A stretch of DNA of 6,940 nt from Pseudomonadota bacterium (GCA_021805485.1 JAJZFF010000363.1:1-6940); one strand, 5' to 3'. Numbered from the stretch's first letter, positions 1-6,113 are shown. The notes: generated by a model from the letters alone, not told the origin. A program made the numbers and translations.

Positions 1-1
1 G

Positions 2-184
2 GCGCAGTACAACCGCAAGCTCTCGCTGCGGCGCGCCGAGGCGGTGACGGCGGAACTCGTTCGGGACGGCGTGGCGCGTGAGCAGATCGGCGTCTCCGGC
101 TATGGCGACGGCAACCCGCTGGTCCCGACGCCGGCCGGCGTGCGCGAGCCGCAGAACCGGCGCGTCGAGATCGTGCTGAAGTAG
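2..184 (+). CDS. OmpA/MotB-family C-terminal peptidoglycan-binding domain protein (3' end only)
   Basis: The reading frame is open from the left edge and ends at TAG 182-184, giving the last 60 residues of a protein whose start lies outside the window. The visible part is the second half of an OmpA C-terminal domain: an N-R-K-L-S-x-R-R-A-E-A-V helix start, a G-V-S-G-Y-G-D-G-N-P-L strand and turn, and the closing N-R-R-V-E-I-V-L-K strand. In this family the domain binds diaminopimelate in peptidoglycan and anchors outer-membrane or motor proteins to the cell wall. The N-terminal part (beta-barrel, lipoprotein signal or transmembrane helix) is not visible, so OmpA, Pal-like and MotB-like architectures cannot be separated. 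The gene is followed by 62 bases before the dehydrogenase and is probably not functionally linked to it. Confidence 0.88.
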   Translation, partial: AQYNRKLSLRRAEAVTAELVRDGVAREQIGVSGYGDGNPLVPTPAGVREPQNRRVEIVLK

Positions 185-203
185 GGGCTTTCATCCCGGC
201 CCC

Positions 204-241
204 GTCGGCGTGATAGGCTTCCCCCGCCGACAGAGGGGGAA
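204..241 (+). promoter_or_regulatory. Overlapping inverted repeats covering the dehydrogenase ribosome binding site
   Basis: Two perfect 7-base inverted repeats interlock. GTCGGCG (204-210) pairs with CGCCGAC (225-231), and TTCCCCC (219-225) pairs with GGGGGAA (235-241). The second 3' arm is the Shine-Dalgarno of the gene starting at ATG 247. In RNA the two hairpins exclude each other. Alternatively 219-224 can pair with 236-241 while the first stem stays formed, giving an H-type pseudoknot with loops of 8, 0 and 4 nt. A competing reading is that TGATAGGCT (211-219) contains a promoter -10 (TAGGCT, 214-219). If so, transcripts would start after the first arm and the repeats would act only as DNA. 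The repeats are seen directly; the function is inferred. Confidence 0.35.
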
Positions 242-246
242 ACGCG

Positions 247-1296
247 ATGAAGGGGCTGATTTTCGCCGGCGATCGAACGGTCGAGCTGATGGATTTTCCG
301 GACCCCACGCCCGGCGCGGGCGAGGTGGTGCTGGAGATGAAGGCCTCCGGCATGTGCGGCAGCGACCTGAAATTCTACCGCACGCCCAAGGGCGCCAATG
401 CCGGCCTCGGCTTCGCCAGTAATGCCGGCCCGGTGATCGCCGGGCACGAGCCGTGCGGGGTCGTCGTCGCCATCGGCCCCGAGGTCGGCCCGCGCGAGGC
501 GCGGATCGGCCAGCGCGTCATGGTGCACCACTATCACGGCTGCGGCGTCTGCGAGCATTGCCGCGGCGGCTGGACGCAGATGTGCGCCGAGACGCCGGAT
601 GCGATCTACGGCATCACCGCCCATGGCGGCCACGCGCCCTACATGAAGGTGCCGGCGAGCACGCTCGTCCCGCTGCCGGACGCGCTCTCGTTCGAGACCG
701 GCGCGGCGATCGCCTGCGGCACCGGCACCGCCTATGGCGCGCTGCGGCGCATGGCGCTGTCGGGCAACGACACCATCGCGATCTTCGGCCAGGGCCCGGT
801 CGGGCTCTCGGCGACGCAGTTCGCCGCCGCGATGGGGGCGCGGGTGATCGCCTTCGACATCAGTCCCGAGCGCCTGGCCCGCGCGCGCGCGCTCGGCGCC
901 GAGGAGGTGTTCGACCCGCGCGGCGTCGACCCGGTGGCGGCGATCCGCGAGCTCACCGGCGGGCGCGGGGCGGAGAAGACGCTCGATACCTCGAGCGCGC
1001 CGGACGCGCGGGCTGCGGCGGTGCGGGCGACGCGGGCCTGGGGGACATGCTGCCTGGTCGGCGAGGGTGGCGGCATGAGCCTCGATGTCAGCAACGACAT
1101 CCTGCGCCGGCAGGTGACCATCATCGGCTCGTGGACCTTCTCCACCGTCGGCCTCGCGGAGTGCGCCCGCTTCGTCGCCGAGCGCGCGATCGACGTCGAT
1201 CACCTGTTCACCCACCGCTGGTCGCTCGCCGAGGGCGAGGCGGCGTACCGGCTGTTCGATACCCAGGCGACCGGCAAAGGGGTGTTCCTGATGTGA
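247..1296 (+). CDS. Zinc-dependent medium-chain alcohol/polyol dehydrogenase (MDR family)
   Basis: This 349-residue protein has the usual MDR length and order: an N-terminal GroES-like catalytic domain, then a Rossmann fold. Expected catalytic zinc ligands are C37 (in M-C-G-S-D), H67-E68 (G-H-E) and C157 (A-C-G-T-G-T-A-Y). A complete structural zinc set is present at C99, C102, C105 and C113. The nucleotide site is G181-x-G-x-x-G186, and the acidic D204 at the end of the second strand favours NAD over NADP. The family oxidises secondary alcohols, polyols or sugar acids to ketones in the cytoplasm. Threonine- and sorbitol-dehydrogenase-like members look similar, so the substrate is unknown. 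ATG 247 is chosen because a GGGGGA ribosome site lies about 7 bases upstream and the protein starts at the family's usual first strand. The stop TGA (1294-1296) lies just before the aldolase start, so the two are very likely co-transcribed and may act on consecutive steps. Confidence 0.93.
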   Translation: MKGLIFAGDRTVELMDFPDPTPGAGEVVLEMKASGMCGSDLKFYRTPKGANAGLGFASNAGPVIAGHEPCGVVVAIGPEVGPREARIGQRVMVHHYHGCGVCEHCRGGWTQMCAETPDAIYGITAHGGHAPYMKVPASTLVPLPDALSFETGAAIACGTGTAYGALRRMALSGNDTIAIFGQGPVGLSATQFAAAMGARVIAFDISPERLARARALGAEEVFDPRGVDPVAAIRELTGGRGAEKTLDTSSAPDARAAAVRATRAWGTCCLVGEGGGMSLDVSNDILRRQVTIIGSWTFSTVGLAECARFVAERAIDVDHLFTHRWSLAEGEAAYRLFDTQATGKGVFLM

Positions 1297-1301
1297 GCGG
1301 G

Positions 1302-2066
1302 ATGCTCGCCATTCCCTCGCTGCGCGAGCGGGTCTCGCCGGCGGAGTGGGCGACGCGGGTCGATCTCGCGGCGTGCTACCGGCTGGTGGATTTCTACGGC
1401 ATGACCGACATGATCGCCAACCACATCTCCGCGCGCGTGCCCGGCGAGGAGGGCGCCTTCCTGATCAACGCCTACGGCATTTTCTACGAGGAGATCACCG
1501 CCTCCTCGCTGATCAAGCTCGATCTCGACGGCAATGTCCTGCTCGCCCCGGAGATCGGGCTCGGCGTCAACCGCGCCGGCTTCGTCATCCATTCCGCCAT
1601 CCACCGGGCGCGGCCGGGGGTCGGCTGCGTCATCCATACCCATACCTGGGCCGGCATGGCGCTGTCGGCGCTGCCCTGCGGGCTGCTGCCGCTGACCCAG
1701 ACGGCGATGCGCTTCGCCCGCGTGCCGCGCCATGACTATGAGAGCGTGGCCATCGACCTCGAGGAGCAGGCCCGGCTGGTCGCCGATCTCGGCGACGCGG
1801 ACGTGATGCTGCTGGACAATCACGGCCTTCTCGCGGTCGGGCCGAGCATTCCCGAGGCGTTCAGCAACATCTACCGGCTCGAGCTCGCCGCCCGGACCCA
1901 GCTCGCGGCGATGGCCTGCCAGGCCGGGCTGATCACACCGGCGCCGGACGTGATCGCGCGGACCAACCATCTCTATCGTCCGGAGGTCCGCCGCCCCTGG
2001 GGCGTGCTGGAATGGCCCGGCCTGCTGCGCCGGCTGGACCGGCGGGACGGGTCGTTCCGGACGTAG
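1302..2066 (+). CDS. Class II aldolase/adducin-fold protein
   Basis: This 254-residue protein fits the compact class II aldolase/adducin head domain (about 220-260 residues). Visible hallmarks are N56-x-x-G, E64-I-T-A-S-S-L, the HxH metal pair H112/H114 (I-H-T-H-T) and the third histidine H174 (N-H-G-L-L-A-V-G). These match the zinc ligands of fuculose-1-phosphate aldolase and ribulose-5-phosphate 4-epimerase. The glutamate that serves as acid/base in fuculose aldolase should lie four residues before H97, but the residue there is G93 (R-A-G-F-V-I-H). The reaction may therefore differ from retro-aldol cleavage, as in many uncharacterised members. ATG 1302 is chosen; GTG 1293, which overlaps the dehydrogenase stop as GTGA and has AAAGGGG about 10 bases upstream, is an equally plausible start adding three residues. 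Tight coupling with the dehydrogenase suggests a shared substrate pathway, probably sugar, sugar-acid or hydroxyacid catabolism. Confidence 0.9.
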   Translation: MLAIPSLRERVSPAEWATRVDLAACYRLVDFYGMTDMIANHISARVPGEEGAFLINAYGIFYEEITASSLIKLDLDGNVLLAPEIGLGVNRAGFVIHSAIHRARPGVGCVIHTHTWAGMALSALPCGLLPLTQTAMRFARVPRHDYESVAIDLEEQARLVADLGDADVMLLDNHGLLAVGPSIPEAFSNIYRLELAARTQLAAMACQAGLITPAPDVIARTNHLYRPEVRRPWGVLEWPGLLRRLDRRDGSFRT

Positions 2067-2068
2067 GG

Positions 2069-2088
2069 CGCCACGTTCCCGTGTGGCG
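2069..2088 (+). terminator. Possible terminator after the dehydrogenase-aldolase pair
   Basis: A hairpin starts two bases after the aldolase stop. CGCCAC (2069-2074) pairs perfectly with GTGGCG (2083-2088) around an 8-base loop. The tail TTGTCAGCTTGT is only moderately T-rich, so termination efficiency is uncertain. Its position directly behind a stop codon and before a separate promoter candidate favours this role. Confidence 0.4.
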
Positions 2089-2096
2089 TTGTCAGC

Positions 2097-2124
2097 TTGT
2101 CGTCATGACAGGCGAGGATAGTAT
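2097..2124 (+). promoter_or_regulatory. Candidate promoter for the deacetylase, with GntR-like half-sites
   Basis: TTGTCG (2097-2102) and TAGTAT (2119-2124) stand 16 bases apart and resemble sigma-70 -35 and -10 boxes (3/6 and 4/6 matches). Over the -35 lies an imperfect dyad, TTGTC-GTCAT-GACAG (2097-2111), with a perfect GTCATGAC core at 2102-2109. It resembles the GT...AC half-sites bound by GntR-family repressors. No regulator gene is in the window. The predicted transcript start is near 2130, almost on an ATG. Confidence 0.35.
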
Positions 2125-2129
2125 CGCTC

Positions 2130-2201
2130 ATGCACCTATTCCAACCGTGGCGGGGTTCGGCCATAGGCGTGGCGCGGCTGGCGGCCGCGGCGCCGGCGTG
2201 A
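2130..2201 (+). CDS. Possible 23-codon leader ORF overlapping the deacetylase start
   Basis: ATG 2130 opens a 23-residue frame (beginning M-H-L-F-Q-P-W-R and ending in an alanine-rich tail) that stops at TGA 2199-2201. This stop overlaps the GTG start of the deacetylase as GTGA. There is no recognisable Shine-Dalgarno, but the candidate promoter would place the RNA 5' end near 2131, so leaderless initiation is conceivable. The deacetylase GTG itself has no good ribosome site, which fits reinitiation from this leader. It may equally be a chance frame in GC-rich DNA. Confidence 0.2.
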   Translation: MHLFQPWRGSAIGVARLAAAAPA

Positions 2202-3133
2202 CGGCGCGCTTCATTCTGTCGCTGGACTGCGAGGGCAAGTGGGGCATGGCGGACCGGCTCACGCCGCGCCTCGACCGCGCCCTTTCCGAGGCCAATCTGC
2301 GCGCCGCCTACGCCGCCCTGGCCGCTCTGCTCGCCGAGTACGACATCGCCGCCACCTTCTGCTTCGTCGGCTGCTTCGTCCTGCCCGCCTATGAGTTGCG
2401 GCGCCTGCCGCTGCGCGCGATCGCGGCCGAACTGCCCTACCTGGTCGGCGCCGTCGAGGGCATCGCGGCGGGCGCGGAGGGCTGGACCGGGGATTGGGCG
2501 CTCGACGCCGTCGCCCCGCGCCACGAGATCGGCCTGCACGGCGTGACGCACGTGCCATGGACGAGCATGACCGCGGCGCAGGCCCGGCGGGAGATGGCGC
2601 TGGTGCCGCTGCATCCCGGCATGACCTTCGCCTTTCCGCGCAACCGGGTGGCGCATCCGCATATCCTCGAGGAGTTCGATATCCTCGGCTATCGCGCCGC
2701 ACCCCGGCCGCGTTCGCGTCTGCGCTCGCTCGCCGCGGAATTCGATCTCGGCGCGCAGCCGGATGCCGATGAGCCGATGCGCACGCCGCAGACCATTCCG
2801 GCGGGCCATTTCGTCAACTGGCCGAGCGGGCCGCGGCGGCTGGTCCCGCTCGGCCTCACCCGCGCCCGTGCCCGGCTGATGCTGGAGCGCGCCGCCGATG
2901 CGTTCGGGGTGGTGCATTACTGGAGCCATCCCGAAAACGTCGCCACGGCGCCGCAGACGCTCGCGGTGCTGCGCGCGATCCTGCAGGAGGTGGCGCGTCT
3001 GCGCGACCGGGGGCGGTTGGTGGTGATGACCCAGTCCCAGTACTGCCACGCCCGCGCGCGTGAACACGCCCGGATCCGCGGCGCCGCTGTCGCGCCGCGC
3101 GACGGCGTTCTGGCGGCAACGGGCGCGCTCTAG
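2198..3133 (+). CDS. Polysaccharide deacetylase family protein (NodB/CE4-like variant)
   Basis: From GTG 2198 the protein has 311 residues and begins directly with the first strand of the NodB-like barrel, F-I-L-S-L-D-C-E-G-K-W-G. D10 would be the catalytic base, and E12 sits where classical members have the metal-binding aspartate. The metal histidines are H114 and H118 (H-E-I-G-L-H-G-V-T-H). F-A-F-P-R-N (144-149) replaces the usual R-x-P-Y-type motif, and Y-W-S-H-P-E-N (241-247) supplies the late histidine H244. CE4 enzymes remove N- or O-acetyl groups from glycans. This DCEGKWG subgroup is often seen in O-antigen or capsule loci, but no such genes are adjacent here. No signal peptide is visible, so a cytoplasmic location is likely. 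Upstream in-frame starts exist (ATG 2105, GTG 2147, ATG 2012), but their extensions look low-complexity and unlike coding sequence. No start has a convincing ribosome site. Confidence 0.82.
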   Translation: MTARFILSLDCEGKWGMADRLTPRLDRALSEANLRAAYAALAALLAEYDIAATFCFVGCFVLPAYELRRLPLRAIAAELPYLVGAVEGIAAGAEGWTGDWALDAVAPRHEIGLHGVTHVPWTSMTAAQARREMALVPLHPGMTFAFPRNRVAHPHILEEFDILGYRAAPRPRSRLRSLAAEFDLGAQPDADEPMRTPQTIPAGHFVNWPSGPRRLVPLGLTRARARLMLERAADAFGVVHYWSHPENVATAPQTLAVLRAILQEVARLRDRGRLVVMTQSQYCHARAREHARIRGAAVAPRDGVLAATGAL

Positions 3134-3179
3134 AGTCTCTCAGACGCGGATGGAGGCGCCTGACAGACTCCCCCTCTTT
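3133..3179 (+). terminator. Hairpin terminator after the deacetylase
   Basis: GAGTCTCTCAG (3133-3143) pairs with CTGACAGACTC (3160-3170) through 11 positions with a single C-C mismatch. An inner GCG/CGC (3146-3148, 3157-3159) extends the stem. The tail is CCCCTCTTT, which has some T residues but is not a pure U-run. The hairpin begins in the stop codon, as expected of a gene-end terminator. Confidence 0.6.
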
Positions 3180-3456
3180 GCTTACGCGTCTGTTTAGCCG
3201 GCTACGGTCATTCCACCTGCGCCGGACGGCTGGAACCGTATCACGCGGAGCAACGGATCGCCGATCTGCCGGGGCCGAAACGGCTCGGTCCGATCGGAGG
3301 TTGCTCCGGATTTCGTTCCCGATCCGCGCGCGGCACGCATCCGGCGCGCGCGCCCCGTGATCTGGACGGCGCCCGGCACCTGGGTCACTCTGGGGTCCAA
3401 TGGCGACACCGCGGAGCGCTGCGCGCCGGCAGGACACGGAAGGGAGTTCGGGGGAA
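3180..3456 (+). other. Gene-free leader upstream of the monooxygenase, rich in inverted repeats
   Basis: No convincing gene lies here; the short open frames have no family features. The stretch holds a perfect 10-base palindrome TAGCCGGCTA (3195-3204). A stem-loop follows, with TACGG-TCA-TTCCA (3203-3215) matching TGGAACCGTA (3231-3240) with a 3-base bulge and a small GCC/GGC stem inside. A second perfect palindrome is TCCGATCGGA (3289-3298). I find no clear -35/-10 pair. GGAAGGGAG (3438-3446) is the ribosome binding site that decides the ATG 3457 start. The palindromes could be operator sites for the monooxygenase, but short GC palindromes are common in DNA of this composition. Confidence 0.35.
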
Positions 3457-5109
3457 ATGGCGGAGACGCGGCCGACTGCGAGCACGGTGCAGGCAACGAG
3501 CCGGCAGGCGGATGGAGCCCTCGATGCGCTGATCATCGGCGCCGGTTTCTCCGGCCTCTATCAGCTGTACAGCCTGCGCGATCGTCTCGGCCTCTCGGTG
3601 CAGCTGCTGGAGGCTGCGGACGGCGTCGGCGGCACCTGGTACTGGAACCGCTATCCCGGTGCGCGCTGCGATTCCGAAAGCCATTCCTACTGCTACTCCT
3701 TTTCCGAGGCGCTGCAGCAGGAATGGACCTGGACGGAGCGCTACCCGGAGCAGCCGGAGATTCTGCGCTACCTCAACTACGTCGCCGACCGGTTCGATCT
3801 CCGGCGCAACATCCGCCTCGGCACGCGCGTCGTCGCCGCGCGCTACGATGCGGCGGACAATCGCTGGCACGTGACGACGGAGCGCGGCGAGCATCTCTCC
3901 GCCCAGTTCCTCATCACCGCCGTCGGCTGCCTGTCCTCGGCGAATGTGCCGAAGATTCCGGGCCTCGAGGATTTCGCCGGGCGGTGGTACCACACCGGCA
4001 CATGGCCGCAGGACGGGGTGGATTTTTCCGGCCAGCGCGTCGGGCTGATCGGCACCGGCTCGACGGGGATCCAGGCCGCGCCGGTGATCGCGGAGACCGC
4101 GGCGCATCTGACCGTGTTCCAGCGCACCGCGAATTACAGCATCCCGGCCCGCAACGCCCCGCTCACGCCCGAATTCCAGCGCTATGTGCGCGAGCATTTC
4201 GCCGAGATCCGCGCCCTGATGCACAGCACCGCCAACGGTCATCCGTTTCCGGTCTCCGACCGCTCGGCGCTCGCGACCGCGCCGGCGGAGCGCGAGGCGA
4301 TCTACGAGGCGGCCTGGCAGAAGGGCGGGCTGCAATTCCGCGCCGCGTTCCGCGATCTCCTGGTCGACAAGGCGGCCAACGACACCGCGGCGGACTTCAT
4401 CCGCCGCAAGATCCGCGCCGTGGTGAAGGACCCGGCGAAGGCCTCGATCCTCACCGACATCGACCACCCGTTCGCCGCCAAGCGTCCGCCGATCGACAGT
4501 TTCTACTTCGAGACCTTCAACCGCGAGAACGTCGCCCTGGTCGATCTCCGCGCCGCGCCGATCGAGCGTATCACGGCGCGCGGCGTGCGCACGCGCGAGG
4601 CGGAATATCCGCTCGACATCATCGTCTTCGCCACCGGCTTCGACGCCATGACCGGCGCCCTGCTCGGCCTCGGCATCACCGGGCGCGACGGCGTGAGCCT
4701 GCGCGAGCATTGGAGCGCCGGGCCGCGCAGCTACCTCGGCCTGCAGACCAACGGGTTTCCGAACCTGTTCACCGTCACCGGGCCGGGCAGCCCGTCGGTG
4801 CTGTGCAACATGCCGGTGCCGATCGAGCAGCATGTGGACTGGATCACCGACTGCATCGCCCATCTGCGCACCCGCGGCCGGAGCCGCATCGAGCCGACGA
4901 AGGAGGCGGTCGACGGCTGGGTGGACCATGTGAACGCCGCGGCGAACGCCACGCTGCTGCCGCAGGCGGGCCATTCCTGGTACCTCGGCGCCAACGTCCC
5001 CGGCAAACCGCGCGTGTTCATGCCGTATGCCGGCGGCATGGCGCAGTACCGTGAGATCTGCAACGGCGTGGCCGCGCGGGGGTATGCGGGGTTCTTGGTT
5101 GGGGGGTAA
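3457..5109 (+). CDS. Type I Baeyer-Villiger flavin monooxygenase (FAD/NADPH)
   Basis: This 550-residue protein has the full length and order of class B cyclohexanone/phenylacetone monooxygenases, which insert oxygen next to a ketone using FAD, NADPH and O2. The FAD fold is G28-A-G-F-S-G33, followed by G-G-T-W-Y-W-N-R-Y-P-G-A-R-C-D ending at D72. The Baeyer-Villiger fingerprint F-x-G-x-x-x-H-x-x-x-W-P is intact at 173-184 (F173, G175, H179, W183, P184). The NADPH fold is G199-x-G-x-x-G204. The catalytic arginine is expected at R343 (A-K-R-P-P-I-D), the ATG motif is at 392-394 (F-A-T-G-F), and W-Y-L-G-A-N-V-P-G-K-P-R near 508-519 is typical of the active-site loop. An upstream in-frame ATG at 3400 would add 19 residues, but ATG 3457 has a good ribosome site 10 bases away. 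Its substrate is unknown; no ester hydrolase or dehydrogenase is adjacent downstream to complete a ketone pathway. It probably stands as a single-gene unit. Confidence 0.94.
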   Translation: MAETRPTASTVQATSRQADGALDALIIGAGFSGLYQLYSLRDRLGLSVQLLEAADGVGGTWYWNRYPGARCDSESHSYCYSFSEALQQEWTWTERYPEQPEILRYLNYVADRFDLRRNIRLGTRVVAARYDAADNRWHVTTERGEHLSAQFLITAVGCLSSANVPKIPGLEDFAGRWYHTGTWPQDGVDFSGQRVGLIGTGSTGIQAAPVIAETAAHLTVFQRTANYSIPARNAPLTPEFQRYVREHFAEIRALMHSTANGHPFPVSDRSALATAPAEREAIYEAAWQKGGLQFRAAFRDLLVDKAANDTAADFIRRKIRAVVKDPAKASILTDIDHPFAAKRPPIDSFYFETFNRENVALVDLRAAPIERITARGVRTREAEYPLDIIVFATGFDAMTGALLGLGITGRDGVSLREHWSAGPRSYLGLQTNGFPNLFTVTGPGSPSVLCNMPVPIEQHVDWITDCIAHLRTRGRSRIEPTKEAVDGWVDHVNAAANATLLPQAGHSWYLGANVPGKPRVFMPYAGGMAQYREICNGVAARGYAGFLVGG

Positions 5110-5453
5110 GCTTATGTTCTCCTGTTCGCGGGCTTTGCGGCCTGCGCTCGCAATTGCACGAAACGGAATCGTGGTATCGTTCGGCATGCATAGGGGGTGG
5201 GGCTTCGACGGGAGTGATTCCGGCGGTCCGCGCGGCAATTTCAGTGACCGTCAGGTGGTGGGCCTGGGTACGCACGGTGCTGGCGCCAATCGCGTGGAGC
5301 CACCAAATTGGCGACGACCCCCGAAAGGATGACGTTGCAAATTTGCATCGGCGCGCTGATCTTTGCGACTCGCAGCCATTTGGCGACCAGAGGCTTGCCA
5401 ATTCTGGGGAATGGTAGTACTATTCGTTACCGTCTAAATTTTAGGGTGACGAC
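5110..5453 (+). other. 344-base gene-free stretch with a hairpin, between the monooxygenase and the lipoprotein
   Basis: No open frame here shows recognisable family features. Composition drifts from GC-rich to AT-rich across the stretch. A weak hairpin, CGCGGG (5127-5132) with CCTGCG (5141-5146, one G-U), could end the monooxygenase transcript but has no U-tract. A stronger nested structure lies at 5284-5313: CGCCAAT (5284-5290) pairs with ATTGGCG (5307-5313), with GTG/CAC (5294-5296, 5301-5303) stacked inside. TTGGCGAC occurs twice as a direct repeat (5308-5315 and 5380-5387). I compared it by eye with tmRNA, RNase P RNA, SRP RNA and tRNA features and found no match. It may be an integration scar, a small RNA, or decayed coding sequence. 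Confidence 0.4.
5395..5423 (+). promoter_or_regulatory. Sigma-70-like promoter of the lipoprotein gene
   Basis: TTGCCA (5395-5400, 5/6 match to TTGACA) and TACTAT (5418-5423, 4/6 match to TATAAT) are separated by the ideal 17 bases. Predicted transcription starts near 5430, leaving a leader of about 24 bases before GTG 5454. TAGTACTA (5415-5422) is a perfect palindrome over the -10. TTGGC (5380-5384) and GCCAA (5397-5401) form a dyad reaching into the -35, which could be a repressor site. Confidence 0.6.
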
Positions 5454-6113
5454 GTGGCGAGGTCATGCAAAAAGAACAGATTGGACGCAAGTAGTAACTC
5501 GAAACAATGCAGGATACTATCGAGCAAAAAGTTTGTAACTAAATTTCTTACTAGATCAGTGTTAATATTTGCAATTGGGATTGCTTTACAAGCTTGCGGA
5601 ACCACAACAGATTATAATTTTTCCGTACCAGACGTACAAGAATCACAATATAAAATTCCTGCAGAAGTGCGATCTATTACAGTTTCTGTTGGTCATCCTA
5701 ATGAAGCTGTGGGAGTGATACCCATGGAGACTCAACTTGTTACGCCATTCTGGAGGACAGCTCTCGAAGAGGCTCTCGACAAGACAGCGATTTTCCAAGA
5801 TGATGCGGAGCACAAAGTTTCTATCAATGTGACAATATTAAAGATTGATGCTCCTGCGATGGGATTTACTATGGTTACCGATGTTGCGGCGCGCTATGAG
5901 ATAAGAAGTCGCAGAAATGGTAATTTACTATATAGAAGAGACATAAATTCAGAAGGCGTTGTGCCTCTTGATTATGCATTTGTTGGATATATCAGAGCGA
6001 AAGAATCGATCAATCGAGCTGTACAGAAGAACATAGCAGAATTTATCAATGAAATCAAACAAAACGATCAAATTGAAAAGATCAAGCAGATTCTCCCTGC
6101 AAATTCATCGTAA
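5454..6113 (+). CDS. AT-rich putative outer-membrane lipoprotein of unknown function
   Basis: From GTG 5454 the product has 219 residues. A lipoprotein signal is clear: basic K25-K-F-V-T-K-F-L-T-R, hydrophobic V36-L-I-F-A-I-G-I-A, then lipobox L45-Q-A-C48. C48 should be lipidated and, with G49 rather than aspartate after it, sorted to the outer membrane. The mature part (about 172 residues) has alternating strands, a F-W-R-T-A-L-E-E-A-L helix near 100 and a late helix containing E-S-I-N-R-A-V-Q-K-N-I. It resembles small periplasmic lipoproteins that are sometimes misnamed as acyltransferases in databases; I assign no function. The signal sits unusually far in: 47 residues precede the cysteine, where about 16-30 is normal. 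GTG 5454 is supported by AGGGTGAC just upstream; TTG 5481 is the other in-frame option. A one-base difference in the A-run at 5525-5529 would instead join the signal to ATG 5507. Base composition is far more AT-rich than all neighbours, indicating recent acquisition. Confidence 0.75.
   Translation: MARSCKKNRLDASSNSKQCRILSSKKFVTKFLTRSVLIFAIGIALQACGTTTDYNFSVPDVQESQYKIPAEVRSITVSVGHPNEAVGVIPMETQLVTPFWRTALEEALDKTAIFQDDAEHKVSINVTILKIDAPAMGFTMVTDVAARYEIRSRRNGNLLYRRDINSEGVVPLDYAFVGYIRAKESINRAVQKNIAEFINEIKQNDQIEKIKQILPANSS

Noticed and set aside
184..203. GGGGC/GCCCC hairpin directly after the OmpA-domain stop as a terminator
   Set aside because: It has only a five-base stem, a 10-base loop and no T-tract, and it competes with the overlapping repeats at 204-241.
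453..1292. An upstream extension of the aldolase frame back to 453, overlapping the dehydrogenase
   Set aside because: The extension is an arginine-rich out-of-frame shadow of the dehydrogenase. The family homology begins at about 1302.
5195..5230. GGGGTGGGGCTTCGACGGG looked like the 5' end of a tmRNA
   Set aside because: No tag reading frame, tRNA-like acceptor or matching 3' piece is found nearby.
3385..5238. A 617-codon open frame on the minus strand opposite the monooxygenase, plus long minus-strand frames opposite the dehydrogenase (100-1215) and deacetylase (1973-3067)
   Set aside because: They are antisense to genes with clear catalytic motifs. Their translations are dominated by R, A, G, H and D without any domain, which is the usual artefact of GC-rich codon bias.
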